Source: Bacteroidota bacterium (GTDB lineage Bacteria > Bacteroidota > Bacteroidia > Sphingobacteriales > Sphingobacteriaceae). From it: 52,719 nt of DNA. The notes beneath the pieces are model-generated. The model did no database searches. It saw nothing but the letters and a program-made list of their open reading frames with translations, and was not told where the DNA came from. Within the stretch, counting starts at the first letter, position 1. Each line of letters starts with the position of its first letter. The translations under genes and the position numbers were made by a program. The DNA lies in assembly GCA_013286985.1 (NCBI GenBank), contig JABDEQ010000005.1, forward strand, positions 1-52,719, written 5' to 3'. Positions 43,553-52,719 of this stretch are shown here, in pieces.

Positions 43553-44011
43553 ATTTCTGATTGTAATGTATTACTTAAATAATATTTTGTGATTTGTTAA
43601 GCAAGCCCGCTTATCTGATAATTATAATAGCAACTATTGCGAGCTATTATTTAAAAACCTTTAACGGGATTAAGTTTTTTATGTTTTGTTTAATGATTAT
43701 TACCAGCTAACGAAGAGCCTTTATTTAATAAGTGCTCAAAGCTAAGTAAAAGGTGTCAAATCAGAAAATTACCCAATCACAGTTAGGTAAATAAAATATG
43801 GTGTTAAAAATATGTAAAACCTCACCGAACTTTTTTACAATATTTATACAAAACCCTATTGTTTTTTTAAACCCATTATATTTTTAAGGATAAATGTTGA
43901 TAAATAACCATTAATTATTAATATTAATTTAATATTGGCAAATGGGGCTTTCCATATCTTTGTAACAAAATTGAAACACTATTAAACGTTTAACTTAAAA
44001 CAAAGCAAAGT
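43553..44011. other. Intergenic region between lpdA and the TonB receptor gene
   Basis: 459 bp, AT-rich, divergent. It holds a good promoter for the receptor gene at 43935-43962 and a long leader. I see no small gene or RNA gene in the remainder. Confidence 0.5.
43935..43962 (+). promoter_or_regulatory. Bacteroidota promoter for the TonB receptor gene
   Basis: TTG at 43935-43937, 17 bp of spacing, then TATCTTTG at 43955-43962, matching TTG-N17-TAnnTTTG. It lies about 50 bp before the ATG. This is the clearest full promoter in the window. Confidence 0.72.
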
Positions 44012-47000
44012 ATGAGGAAGTTTTTACTCCTATTTCTATCGCTTACGGTTTTTGCATTTTTCACAAGTAAAAATGTATCTGCCCAGGGTGTAACAACAGC
44101 CAGCACTGACGGTATTGTATCCGACAGCAAAGGCCCTATCCCCGGTGCAACCGTAACCATTACACACTTACCTACGGGAACTGTGTACTCAACTGTAACG
44201 CGTGCCGACGGCCGTTACAATTTACCCAACTTAAGAGTTGGTGGCCCGTACACCTTTAAAATCACATTTATCGGTTACAAAGATTTTATCCAGGAAAACA
44301 TTACGTTATCAATTGGACAAGATCAAAAAATTGATGCTAAACTTGAGGACAATTCAACCAGCCTGAAAGAGGTTGTAATTAGTGGTTCGTCAGGTAAAGT
44401 AATCAATGAAAACCGTACTGGTGCAAGTGAAACCATTAACCGCCAGCAAATTGAGGCATTGCCAACACTTAACCGTTCATTGAGTGATTTCACCAAACTA
44501 ACTCCATCGGCAAATGGTTTGAGTTTTGGCGGAAGAAGCAGTGCATTCAACAACCTTACTGTTGACGGTGCATTATTTAACAACTCATTTGGTTTAGCGT
44601 CAACTTTAGGTGGTCAAACCAACTCACAGCCAATTTCATTGGATGCGATTGACCAGATTCAGGTTGATATTGCACCTTTTGACGTTCGCCAGGGTAACTT
44701 TACCGGCGCAGGTATCAATACTGTTGTAAAATCAGGTACCAATACTTTTAAAGGTACCATTTATGATTACATACGTGGTGTTGATTTAACAGGTTATGAT
44801 GCTGGTCCGACCAGTGTTGCAAAAACGCCATTTACCTACAGACAAACAGGTGTTGCTTTAGGCGGGCCGATAATCAAAAATAAATTATTTTTCTTTGCAT
44901 CAGGTGAAGAAGAGCGTATCAGCCAGCCGGCTACTACTTATGTAGCTGCTGCTCCTGGTGTAAGCGGTTCAACTGTTTCGCAGGCTGATGCTGCTACATT
45001 AAATTCAATATCTAGTTTCCTGCAATCAAAATATAACTACAATCCAGGTGCGTACCAGGGATATGATTTTGATACTTACAGCAATAAAGCAACTGTTAAA
45101 ATTGATTGGAATATCGATAAAAACAATACTTTAAGTGCCAAGTATTTCTATTTGAAATCATACAGTGATCACCCTATCAGTAACTCTGGTATCAGTAATA
45201 GTAATGGCACTACTAGTGTTGGCTATGGAACAACAAGGGATGCAGGTCCTGCTTCACTTCCGTTTTATGGTTCAGGATACAGAATCAATAATAACTTTAA
45301 CATCGGTATTATTGAGTTAGACACCCGTGTTAGCGACAACATGTCGAACAGATTAACTGCCGGTTATTCAGCGCTGCGCGATTTCCGTACATTTTTAGGA
45401 AACAATCCGGGTGGTATGCCATTGGTTGATATTGGTAACGGAACATCGGCTGCCGACGGAACAGTTATTACAGGTGCAAGCAATGTATTAACCTCTTTTG
45501 GTTCTGAATTGTTCACCGCAAACAATATTTTGTACACCAATATATTCCAGTTTTCTGATGATTATACCATATATGCTGGTAAACATGAGATTACTATTGG
45601 TACAAATGATCAGATCCAAAGCTATAAAAATGGTTTTGCTCCTGATTATAACGGTTTGTACACTTATAACTCAGCCTCCGACTTTTTGAACGGTTTACCT
45701 GCTGCAGCTTATACTACCCGTAATTCGGCTCTACCTGGTGGTGCTTTTCCTTTTGCTCAAATAAAAGCTTCTATCTATAGCTTATATGTTCAGGACAAAT
45801 ATCATGTAACTGATGATTTCAGGTTAACTTACGGTTTAAGAGCTGATTATGATGCTTTCCCGTCTTCTCTACCTCAAAACCCAAATGTTGAAAGTTTAAC
45901 ATTTCAGCAGGGAATTCATGTAAATCCTTCTGTTTTACCTCAAAATAGGGTACAAGTATCTCCACGTGTTGGTTTTAACTGGGATGTATATGGTGATAAG
46001 CAAACACAGGTTCGTGGTGGTAGCGGTTTATTTGCCGGTACTGTTCCTTTTGTGTGGATATCTAACCAGGCATCAAACAACGGTGTATTATTTGGTTCAT
46101 ATACGGTTGTTAAAGGAGCCGCAGGAAATACTCCAGCTCAAAATGCACAATTAATTTTTAATCCTAATGTAAATGCTAACCGCCCTAGCGGTGTAGTTCA
46201 GCCAAATACTTCATATGAGCTTGATATCACTGATCCAAAGCTTAAATATCCAAAAATATGGAGAACTAACTTAGCTGTTGATCAGCGTTTGCCAGGTGGC
46301 GTAGTTGCAACTATCGAAGGTGCTTACACTAAAGATATCAACGCAATTTATACCGAAAATTTAGTGCTTTCTGACGGTTTCACTACTATCCCGGGCCCGG
46401 AAGGTCAGATCAGGTATAACTCAAAAAATACTACACCTGCTGCTGCTGCTGCAACAGCTCAAAATCCTTCAATTACAGGATTGTATTATTTAACAAATAC
46501 TAACCAGGGTTATTCATACTTCGTAACCGGTCAGTTGCAAAAGAACTTCTCTAACGGTATATACTTTAACGCGGCTTATACGCACAGCGGTTCTAAAGAT
46601 GTAAACGATGGTGGTTCAACTGCAAGTACTATCTGGAGCTCACGCCAGGTTGCAGGTAATCCAAATGGCGACAACCTGTCAAACAGTTCATATGTTCAGC
46701 CAAACCGTATCATTGCTACTGCTGCATGGAAAAAAGAATATTGGGCACATACATCAACCACTATCGGTTTAGAGTATGAAGTTGCCAATAACGGTTCTGT
46801 TTCATATATCACCAGCGGTGACCCTAATGGTGATGGTGCTACTAACGATTTATTGTGGATTCCAAGAAGTCAGAATGATATTGAATTAGTGAAAGATTTC
46901 GCTACAGATCCACGTACTCCTGCACAAATCTGGAACCAGTTAAATAACTTCATTAATCAGGATTCATACCTGAGCAGCCACAGGGGCCAATATGCGCAAC

Positions 47001-47356
47001 GTAATGGCGTTATATTGCCTTATTTCAATAGGCTTGATCTTCACTTTGCTCAGGATTTCTATATCAAATCTGGCAAGGTTAAGAACACGCTTGAATTTAC
47101 TGCTGACATTATCAACTTTGGTAACTTGTTAGATAAAAACTGGGGATTATACCAGGATTCATTTAACGGCTTTAACAGCGGAAGTACCACCGTTCTTAAA
47201 TACCAGGGAATTGACCCTATAACAGGTCATGCTCAGTACTCTTTCCCATATTTGGATAAGACTAACTTAATTCCTGTTACTAAATCGTTTATTTACGATA
47301 CAAGTCAATTATCGCGCTATCAGGTGCAAATTGGCTTAAGGTATATATTTAACTAA
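44012..47356 (+). CDS. Oar-like TonB-dependent outer-membrane receptor
   Basis: A 1114-residue outer-membrane protein. Signal peptide MRKFLLLFLSLTVFAFFTSKNVSAQ. An N-terminal carboxypeptidase-regulatory-like domain at about 30-115 (GIVSDSKGPIPGATVTITHLP) is followed by the plug (RTGASETINRQQIEALPTLNRSLSDFTKLTP, then VDIAPFDVRQGNFTGAGINTVVKSG). A long beta-barrel follows, with aromatic C-terminus LRYIFN. The plug sequence is of the Oar type rather than SusC, and no SusD gene is adjacent, so it is not a classical polysaccharide-utilisation pair. Substrate unknown. It has a strong promoter and a very stable terminator, suggesting high expression. Confidence 0.92.
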   Translation: MRKFLLLFLSLTVFAFFTSKNVSAQGVTTASTDGIVSDSKGPIPGATVTITHLPTGTVYSTVTRADGRYNLPNLRVGGPYTFKITFIGYKDFIQENITLSIGQDQKIDAKLEDNSTSLKEVVISGSSGKVINENRTGASETINRQQIEALPTLNRSLSDFTKLTPSANGLSFGGRSSAFNNLTVDGALFNNSFGLASTLGGQTNSQPISLDAIDQIQVDIAPFDVRQGNFTGAGINTVVKSGTNTFKGTIYDYIRGVDLTGYDAGPTSVAKTPFTYRQTGVALGGPIIKNKLFFFASGEEERISQPATTYVAAAPGVSGSTVSQADAATLNSISSFLQSKYNYNPGAYQGYDFDTYSNKATVKIDWNIDKNNTLSAKYFYLKSYSDHPISNSGISNSNGTTSVGYGTTRDAGPASLPFYGSGYRINNNFNIGIIELDTRVSDNMSNRLTAGYSALRDFRTFLGNNPGGMPLVDIGNGTSAADGTVITGASNVLTSFGSELFTANNILYTNIFQFSDDYTIYAGKHEITIGTNDQIQSYKNGFAPDYNGLYTYNSASDFLNGLPAAAYTTRNSALPGGAFPFAQIKASIYSLYVQDKYHVTDDFRLTYGLRADYDAFPSSLPQNPNVESLTFQQGIHVNPSVLPQNRVQVSPRVGFNWDVYGDKQTQVRGGSGLFAGTVPFVWISNQASNNGVLFGSYTVVKGAAGNTPAQNAQLIFNPNVNANRPSGVVQPNTSYELDITDPKLKYPKIWRTNLAVDQRLPGGVVATIEGAYTKDINAIYTENLVLSDGFTTIPGPEGQIRYNSKNTTPAAAAATAQNPSITGLYYLTNTNQGYSYFVTGQLQKNFSNGIYFNAAYTHSGSKDVNDGGSTASTIWSSRQVAGNPNGDNLSNSSYVQPNRIIATAAWKKEYWAHTSTTIGLEYEVANNGSVSYITSGDPNGDGATNDLLWIPRSQNDIELVKDFATDPRTPAQIWNQLNNFINQDSYLSSHRGQYAQRNGVILPYFNRLDLHFAQDFYIKSGKVKNTLEFTADIINFGNLLDKNWGLYQDSFNGFNSGSTTVLKYQGIDPITGHAQYSFPYLDKTNLIPVTKSFIYDTSQLSRYQVQIGLRYIFN

Positions 47357-47368
47357 TTAATATATAGC

Positions 47369-47420
47369 TTATAAAACAAAGAACCCCGGTCAGCAATGAC
47401 CGGGGTTCTTTGTTTTATAA
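47369..47420. terminator. 24-bp perfect-stem terminator with GCAA tetraloop
   Basis: Positions 47369-47392 and 47397-47420 are exact reverse complements (24 bp), with the GNRA-type loop GCAA at 47393-47396 and A/T-rich outer ends. The core is AACCCCGGTCA/TGACCGGGGTT. It separates the convergent TonB receptor and PurM-like genes and should work in both directions. Confidence 0.93.
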
Positions 47421-47432
47421 TTAAAGGGAGAA

Positions 47433-48614
47433 TTAATTGTAAATGAATTCTCCGAATTCTGATCGAATGGTTACTTGTTTTTTGTCTGCTTCTTCTACAT
47501 AGCCTATAACCTGAGCTTCAACGCCAAAGCTTTGAGAAATACTGATCAGCTCATTGGCAATTTCCCGGGGTACGTATAGTTCCATTCTATGGCCCATATT
47601 AAATACCTTGTACATTTCCTGCCAGCTTGTTTTTGATTCTTCGTGTATTAATTTGAACAACGGCGGTACCGGGAACATATTGTTTTTAATGATATGTACA
47701 TCATCAACAAAGTGAAGCACTTTTGTTTGTGCGCCTCCGCTGCAATGCACCATACCATGAATTTTACTCCTGTAGCCATCTAAAATTGTTTTAATGATAG
47801 GCGCGTAAGTACGGGTAGGAGATAATACCAGTTTACCCGCGGTAACACTTTCGTTGTTGCCGATGGCTATCAGATCGGTTAAGTTTTTGCTGCCCGAGAA
47901 AATTAAATCGGCGGGAATGCTTTGATCGTGACTTTCGGGATATTTTTCGGCTATGGATTTATTGAATACATCGTGCCTTGCAGATGTAAGGCCATTAGAG
48001 CCCATACCGCCGTTATATTCGCTTTCGTAATTAGCTTTTCCATATGATGCCAGGCCAACAATAACATCGCCCGGTTGAATGTTGTGATTTGATATTACAT
48101 CAGCCCTTTTCATGCGGCAGGTAACGGTCGAATCAACAATGATCGTCCTCACCAAATCGCCCACATCAGCCGTTTCGCCACCGGTTGAATAAATGCCAAT
48201 GCCATTATCTCTCAATTCGGCCAGTATTTCTTCAGTTCCGTTAATAATGGCCGCAATTACTTCGCCCGGTATAAGGTTTTTATTTCTGCCGATGGTTGAT
48301 GATAATAATATGTTGTTGGTAGCACCTACGCAAAGCAGGTCATCAAGGTTCATGATGATCGCATCTTGTGCTATGCCTCGCCAAACAGAGATATCGCCAG
48401 TTTCTTTCCAGTAAGTATAAGCCAATGACGATTTTGTACCCGCACCATCGGCATGCATAATATTGCAATAGGCTGCGTCATTTGTTAAAATATCGGGTAC
48501 TATCTTACAAAAGGCTTTTGGGAAAATTCCTTTGTCAATATTTTTAATAGCGTTGTGTACATCATCCTTAGAGGCCGATACGCCTCTTTGATCATATCTC
48601 TGCGATGAAATCAT
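47433..48614 (-). CDS. purM: PurM-like AIR synthase (phosphoribosylformylglycinamidine cyclo-ligase)
   Basis: Purine-pathway enzyme closing the imidazole ring to give AIR. I start at the ATG at 48614 (393 residues); the TTG two codons earlier is less likely. Family marks: RYDQRGVSASK, then CNIMHADGAGTKSSLAYTYWKETGD, the conserved DDLLCVGA, GGETADVGDLV, and the second-half KIHGMVHCSGGAQTKVLHF. The sequence is the longer, divergent Bacteroidota type. A weak alternative is a general AIR-synthase-related protein. It is divergent from the CLC gene with a 60-bp gap. Confidence 0.85.
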   Translation of the reverse strand: MISSQRYDQRGVSASKDDVHNAIKNIDKGIFPKAFCKIVPDILTNDAAYCNIMHADGAGTKSSLAYTYWKETGDISVWRGIAQDAIIMNLDDLLCVGATNNILLSSTIGRNKNLIPGEVIAAIINGTEEILAELRDNGIGIYSTGGETADVGDLVRTIIVDSTVTCRMKRADVISNHNIQPGDVIVGLASYGKANYESEYNGGMGSNGLTSARHDVFNKSIAEKYPESHDQSIPADLIFSGSKNLTDLIAIGNNESVTAGKLVLSPTRTYAPIIKTILDGYRSKIHGMVHCSGGAQTKVLHFVDDVHIIKNNMFPVPPLFKLIHEESKTSWQEMYKVFNMGHRMELYVPREIANELISISQSFGVEAQVIGYVEEADKKQVTIRSEFGEFIYN

Positions 48615-48674
48615 GGACAAATATACGGTCTTGCGGCAAAAAAGTCGTTAATTTGTAAATTCTCCCTGTAATCC

Positions 48675-50465
48675 ATGTTAAAGAAACTTTCCTATAAAAT
48701 TAAAAAATGGCGGCTGCGGCAAAATAGCCAGCGTAATTTTTTAATTTATTGCAGTGTATTTGTTGGTTTTTTTGGCGGTCTGGCCGCAGTTGCACTTAAG
48801 TTTTTAGTACGAACGATGGAGGAAATAAGCAGAAATATTTCTTCACACTTGCCTTATCATATCATCTATGTTTTTTTACCGGCTTTGGGTATTTTTCTGA
48901 CGGTAGCCTATCAGCATTTAATTAATCGTGATAAAATTCAAAAAGGCATAGGGAATATCCTGGTTAACATCAAAAGAAACCGGTCAAACATTCGGTACAA
49001 TAATATCTATTCGCATTTGATTACCAGCTCCCTGACAGTTGGCTTTGGCGGTTCTTCAGGGTTGGAAGCACCGATTGTAGCTACGGGTGCAGCAATAGGT
49101 TCGAACACAGGCAAATTTTTCAATCTAAGTCCGTACGAAAAAACGGTTCTGCTGGCGGCTGGCTCTTCAGCTGGTATTGCAGCTGTGTTCAATAGCCCTA
49201 TAGCGGGTGTTTTATTTTCCCTGGAGATATTAATAGGCGAAATTACTATTCCAACATTTATTCCATTATTAATAGCATCAGCAACGGGTGTAGTGGTTTC
49301 AAAATTGCTTTATTCGGGCCAGTTATTTCATTTGGTTACAGAAGGGTGGGAGCTGAGGGCATTGCCTTTTTATATATTGCTGGGTTTATTCAGCGGTTAT
49401 ATTTCTGTTTATATTTCAAAGGTTGGCGGTGTACTCGAAAAAGGAATATTGAAAAAACAAAACCGTTATGTAAGAGCATTGGCTGGTGGTTTATTTTTAG
49501 GTTTAATTATAATGATATTCCCGGCTTTGTTTGGCGAGGGATACCATTATCTGCAAGAGATATTGAACGGCAATATCAATTCGCTTAAGGAAGAATCTTT
49601 TTTTAGCTCGTGGCTGGCGCAACCCCTGGTGATGATTGTTTTTATAGCCTGCCTGGTGTTTATGAAAATTATTGCCGCAGGGATTACTATCGGATCAGGA
49701 GGTAATGGCGGTACTTTTGCGCCGACTATGTTTACCGGTGCTTTTTTAGGTTTGTTTGTAGCTTTTGCCGTAAATCAAACTGGATTGGTGCATTTGAGTA
49801 CCAGTAATTTTATTGCCGTTGGAATGGCAGGCGCATTAAGTGGCGTTTTACATGCACCTTTAACATCTATATTCCTGATAGCTGAAATTACCGGTGGTTA
49901 TGTGTTATTTATTCCCCTGATGATAGTGGCATCGATATCATACATCATCGCAAGACTGTATAACCCACATAATATGTATTGGCATGAACTAATTCATGAA
50001 AAGAATATTCATCCGGGGCAGCATCACGATATGTTGAACGCCTTAACCCTGGCAAACGTGGTAAACAAACGGTTTACAGCGATAAGTCCTGAGACAAAGA
50101 TTGCCGATTTTTATAAAATATTATCATCGGGCAACGCGAATATCTTTGCTGTACTTGATAGCAATAAGGCGCTGGAAGGCGTTATCTGGCTTGACCAGGT
50201 GCGTAAGCATATTTTTGAACCAGGCGATGATAATGACACAGTTGCTGCAATAATGACAGTACCACCTGCAATAGTTGATTTCAATGCTTCTGTAAATAGT
50301 GTGATGGAGTTATTTGACAAACTGGATGTATGGCAATTACCTGTTGTAAAAGACGGTGTGTTTATTGGTTTTGTATCAAAATCAACATTATTAACCAAGT
50401 ATCGGGAAGAATTTATAAGGCAGCATCGCGAAGCTGATTTGTTTTCACACGCTAAAGAGAAATAA
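48675..50465 (+). CDS. CLC-family chloride channel/antiporter with CBS pair
   Basis: A 596-residue membrane protein. About ten to twelve hydrophobic segments span residues 20-430. CLC filter regions are visible: VGFGGSSGLEAPIVATGAAIGS near 120-140 (the gating Glu lies in GLEAP), FNSPIAGVLFSLEIL near 180, and GSGGNGGTFAPTMFTGAFLG near 345. A C-terminal CBS-domain pair (about 470-585, ISPETKIADFYKIL and NSVMELFDKLDVWQLPVV) could sense adenine nucleotides. Whether it is a channel or a proton antiporter cannot be decided by eye. It ends at a terminator shared with glnN. Confidence 0.9.
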   Translation: MLKKLSYKIKKWRLRQNSQRNFLIYCSVFVGFFGGLAAVALKFLVRTMEEISRNISSHLPYHIIYVFLPALGIFLTVAYQHLINRDKIQKGIGNILVNIKRNRSNIRYNNIYSHLITSSLTVGFGGSSGLEAPIVATGAAIGSNTGKFFNLSPYEKTVLLAAGSSAGIAAVFNSPIAGVLFSLEILIGEITIPTFIPLLIASATGVVVSKLLYSGQLFHLVTEGWELRALPFYILLGLFSGYISVYISKVGGVLEKGILKKQNRYVRALAGGLFLGLIIMIFPALFGEGYHYLQEILNGNINSLKEESFFSSWLAQPLVMIVFIACLVFMKIIAAGITIGSGGNGGTFAPTMFTGAFLGLFVAFAVNQTGLVHLSTSNFIAVGMAGALSGVLHAPLTSIFLIAEITGGYVLFIPLMIVASISYIIARLYNPHNMYWHELIHEKNIHPGQHHDMLNALTLANVVNKRFTAISPETKIADFYKILSSGNANIFAVLDSNKALEGVIWLDQVRKHIFEPGDDNDTVAAIMTVPPAIVDFNASVNSVMELFDKLDVWQLPVVKDGVFIGFVSKSTLLTKYREEFIRQHREADLFSHAKEK

Positions 50466-50498
50466 GAAAGCCTTCCCGTTAATTGGGAAGGCTTTCTT
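50464..50498. terminator. Bidirectional terminator between the CLC and glnN genes
   Basis: AAGAAAGCCTTCCC (50464-50477) and GGGAAGGCTTTCTT (50485-50498) are exact reverse complements with a 7-nt loop. The first arm overlaps the CLC stop codon, and the second ends 1 bp before the glnN stop. Confidence 0.9.
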
Positions 50499-50499
50499 G

Positions 50500-52674
50500 T
50501 TATTTGATAAATAGTAACTCTCTGAATTTTGGCAGCGGCCATAAGGAGTCGTCCACCAATTGTTCCAGCTTATCAGCATGATAGCGGATAGATTGAAAAA
50601 ATGGTTTTACTTTTTCATCGTACTCTATGGCTTTATCGCGCATGTTTTCAATGGTGTTTGCTTTTTTGCGCGCTTCAACCATTTCTTCAATATCAGCTTT
50701 AACAATATTCACATGTTCGGCTATTTTATTGATAATGTCTAATTGCGCTTTGTAGGTATCCTTACTTAATCCCAATTCTTTCAGGCCTACTGCGTTTTCA
50801 ACAAGTCTGCTTTGATAGGCAATTGCAGCAGGAATAATAACGTTCATACCTAATTCTCCAATTACACGTGCTTCTATTTGTAGTTTTTTATAAAAAGCAT
50901 CCAATAAAATTTCATGACGGGCATGAGCTTCCCTGCGGGTAAATACGCCGGTTTCTTCAAACAATAGATCTGTTTTATCAGATACGAAGGCATCCAGTGC
51001 TTTGGGGGTTGTTTTGATATTAGGCAATCCTCTTAAAGCTGCTTCTTTTTCCCACTCTTCGCTATAGCCGTTGCCCTCAAAGCGGATGTTTTTTGACTCC
51101 TTTATATATTTCTTTAATACTATTAATAAAGCAACATCTTTCTTTTCGCCTTTTTTAATCAGTTTATCAACGTCGTATTTGAATTTTTTAAGCTGATCAG
51201 CCACAATAGTGTTTAGCACAGTCATCGGGCTGGCTGAATTGGCAGATGAACCTACCGCACGTAATTCAAATTTATTACCGGTAAACGCAAAAGGCGAAGT
51301 GCGGTTACGATCTGTGTTATCCTTTAATATTTGTGGAATTTTTGGAATGCCCTGCCATAATAATGCATCATCCTTAATTTTTTTGCTGATGCGGGATGTT
51401 TCGATCTCGTCAAGCAGATCATTTAGCTGGCTGCCTAAAAATATAGAAATAATTGCCGGCGGTGCCTCATTTGCACCCAGGCGATGATCATTATTTACAG
51501 AAGCTATTGAAGCCCTTAGTAAATCGGCATGTTCATAAACGGCTTTAATGGTGTTTACAAAAAATGCCAGGAACATCAGGTTGTTTTTTGGTGTTTTGCC
51601 GGGCGATAATAAATTTTTACCGGTATTGGTAATCATTGACCAGTTGTTATGTTTACCAGAGCCGTTTATACCAGCATAAGGCTTTTCGTGCAGCAGCACT
51701 TTAAAGTTATGGCGTTTGGCAACACGGTCCATCAGATCCATTAACAGTTGATTGTGGTCTATAGCCAGGTTAATTTCTTCATAAATAGGGGCACATTCAA
51801 ACTGCGATGGCGCAACTTCGTTATGGCGTGTTTTTAAGGGGATGCCTAATAATAATGCCTCTGTTTCCATATCCTGCATAAAAGCGTATACACGCTCAGG
51901 GATCGACCCGAAATAATGATCTTCCAACTGCTGGTTTTTGGCAGACATGTGGCCGAATAATGTACGCCCGGTTAAATAAAGGTCGGGCCGGGCATTAAAT
52001 AAGGCTATATCAACCAAAAAATATTCTTGCTCGATGCCTAATGAAGCGTTAACCTTTTCAATGCTTTTGTCAAAATAGTGGCAAACATCAACTGCAGCCT
52101 TATCTAAGGCACTTAATGCTTTTAATAGTGGCACCTTATAATCTAATGCTTCGCCGGTATAAGAAACAAATACGGTTGGAATACACAGGGTACGGGCCAT
52201 AATAAAGGCAGGCGACGATGGATCCCAGGCAGTATAGCCGCGTGCTTCGAAGGTATTACGGATGCCGCCGCTCGGAAAGCTGGAAGCATCAGGTTCTTGT
52301 TGGGCCAAAGCATCGCCCGAAAACCTTTCTATTGCGCCGCCATCGCCGGTAGGTTCAAAAAAAGCATCGTGTTTTTCGGCGGTTGAGCCGGTAAGTGGTT
52401 GAAACCAGTGTGTATAATGGGTTGCTCCTTTACCCATAGCCCAGGCTTTCATGGCCGATGCAACCTGCTCAGCCAGATCACGTGGAATAGGTTCGCCTTT
52501 TTCTATCGAATTTACTATGCCCTGATAAGCTTCTGAAGAAAGATACTCTTTCATTTTCTTTTTATCAAAAACGTTGGCACCAAAGAAATCTGAAATTTTT
52601 GGTGAGGGTATTTTAACATCCGGAATGGTGCGTGTAAGCACATCCTGCAATGCCTGAAATCTGATATTGGCCAT
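50500..52674 (-). CDS. glnN: Glutamine synthetase type III
   Basis: ATP-dependent ligase making glutamine from glutamate and ammonia; the large type III form common in Bacteroidota. I start at the ATG at 52674 (724 residues, MANIRFQALQDVLTRTIPDV); the upstream in-frame ATG adds eleven residues not seen in the family. Catalytic-core marks include EQEYFLVD, RHNEVAPSQFECAPIYEE, AGINGSGKHNNWSM and NRTSPFAFTGNKFELRAVGSSAN. With gltBD at 21-27 kb it completes GS-GOGAT ammonia assimilation, although the loci are about 23 kb apart. No regulator gene is adjacent. Confidence 0.96.
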   Translation of the reverse strand: MANIRFQALQDVLTRTIPDVKIPSPKISDFFGANVFDKKKMKEYLSSEAYQGIVNSIEKGEPIPRDLAEQVASAMKAWAMGKGATHYTHWFQPLTGSTAEKHDAFFEPTGDGGAIERFSGDALAQQEPDASSFPSGGIRNTFEARGYTAWDPSSPAFIMARTLCIPTVFVSYTGEALDYKVPLLKALSALDKAAVDVCHYFDKSIEKVNASLGIEQEYFLVDIALFNARPDLYLTGRTLFGHMSAKNQQLEDHYFGSIPERVYAFMQDMETEALLLGIPLKTRHNEVAPSQFECAPIYEEINLAIDHNQLLMDLMDRVAKRHNFKVLLHEKPYAGINGSGKHNNWSMITNTGKNLLSPGKTPKNNLMFLAFFVNTIKAVYEHADLLRASIASVNNDHRLGANEAPPAIISIFLGSQLNDLLDEIETSRISKKIKDDALLWQGIPKIPQILKDNTDRNRTSPFAFTGNKFELRAVGSSANSASPMTVLNTIVADQLKKFKYDVDKLIKKGEKKDVALLIVLKKYIKESKNIRFEGNGYSEEWEKEAALRGLPNIKTTPKALDAFVSDKTDLLFEETGVFTRREAHARHEILLDAFYKKLQIEARVIGELGMNVIIPAAIAYQSRLVENAVGLKELGLSKDTYKAQLDIINKIAEHVNIVKADIEEMVEARKKANTIENMRDKAIEYDEKVKPFFQSIRYHADKLEQLVDDSLWPLPKFRELLFIK

Positions 52675-52719
52675 AGAGCGGTATTTTATGTAAAGGATTA
52701 ACATCAAAAATATAACTAT

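Noticed and set aside
44012..47356. SusC/SusD polysaccharide-utilisation locus
   Set aside because: No SusD-like gene or glycoside hydrolase is adjacent, and the plug is Oar-like.
48618..48625. TATATTTG on the minus strand just before the PurM-like start
   Set aside because: It matches the -7 consensus but is so close to the ATG that the transcript would be leaderless, and no TTG is at proper spacing.

Overview
The window looks like a chromosomal segment of a Bacteroidota bacterium, most likely family Sphingobacteriaceae (Mucilaginibacter/Pedobacter-like). The evidence is a short Bacteroidota-type primary sigma factor of 286 residues, TAnnTTTG promoter elements, a type B type IX secretion sorting domain, an Oar-like TonB receptor, type III glutamine synthetase, DUF5020, DUF3892 and YXWGXW proteins, and TAATG-coupled gene pairs. 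I saw no rRNA, tRNA, CRISPR array, insertion sequence, prophage or plasmid gene. Most of the region is core or family-level chromosome.

Layout. 0-4 kb: the 5' part of sucC (minus), a divergent lolD-like ABC ATPase, a small orphan protein, a metallo-beta-lactamase-fold hydrolase and rpoD. 4-8.7 kb: three exported proteins (a two-lobed retropepsin-like protease coupled to a protein with four AMPK/CBM48-type modules, then a T9SS cargo protein). 8.8-20.5 kb: a PhzF isomerase, a Rossmann-fold protein, SMC, an S41 protease, a HAD-like protein with an altered nucleophile, small metabolic or hypothetical proteins, a degenerate DEAD-box protein and truA. 20.5-27.3 kb: a ParE/antitoxin pair and gltBD. 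27.6-32.4 kb: GNAT, SnoaL-like, DUF5020, a membrane protein, DUF3892 and a CHAD-CYTH pair. 32.6-39.6 kb: large exported proteins (MG2/plug-like, YXWGXW with 57-bp repeats), DUF6526, an aldo/keto reductase and a lipoprotein. 39.7-52.7 kb: YciI, galK, a SpoU/TrmH methyltransferase, lpdA, a TonB receptor, a PurM-like enzyme, a CLC transporter and glnN.

Themes. Central carbon and nitrogen metabolism is represented by sucC, lpdA, gltBD and glnN; the last two form a GS-GOGAT set, but about 23 kb apart. There are many envelope and exported proteins. Convergent gene pairs are usually separated by strong hairpin terminators.

The most unusual signal is not a gene. At five places (about 690-1030, 1985-2196, 9643-9832, 41384-41418 and 41944-42166) gene boundaries are filled with degenerate tandem heptanucleotides. 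The word differs between loci (GGAGATT/AGAGGTT, GGTTCAT, AAAGCTG/CAGCTTT), but the 7-bp phase is kept. Most loci carry an inverted partner arm, two share the linker GGAAAAGGAG, and the words run into the stop codons of neighbouring genes. A separate nested-palindrome element (about 17383-17512) looks like a dispersed MITE/REP-type unit, and a 96-bp three-way-junction-like inverted repeat precedes the lipoprotein gene at 38833.
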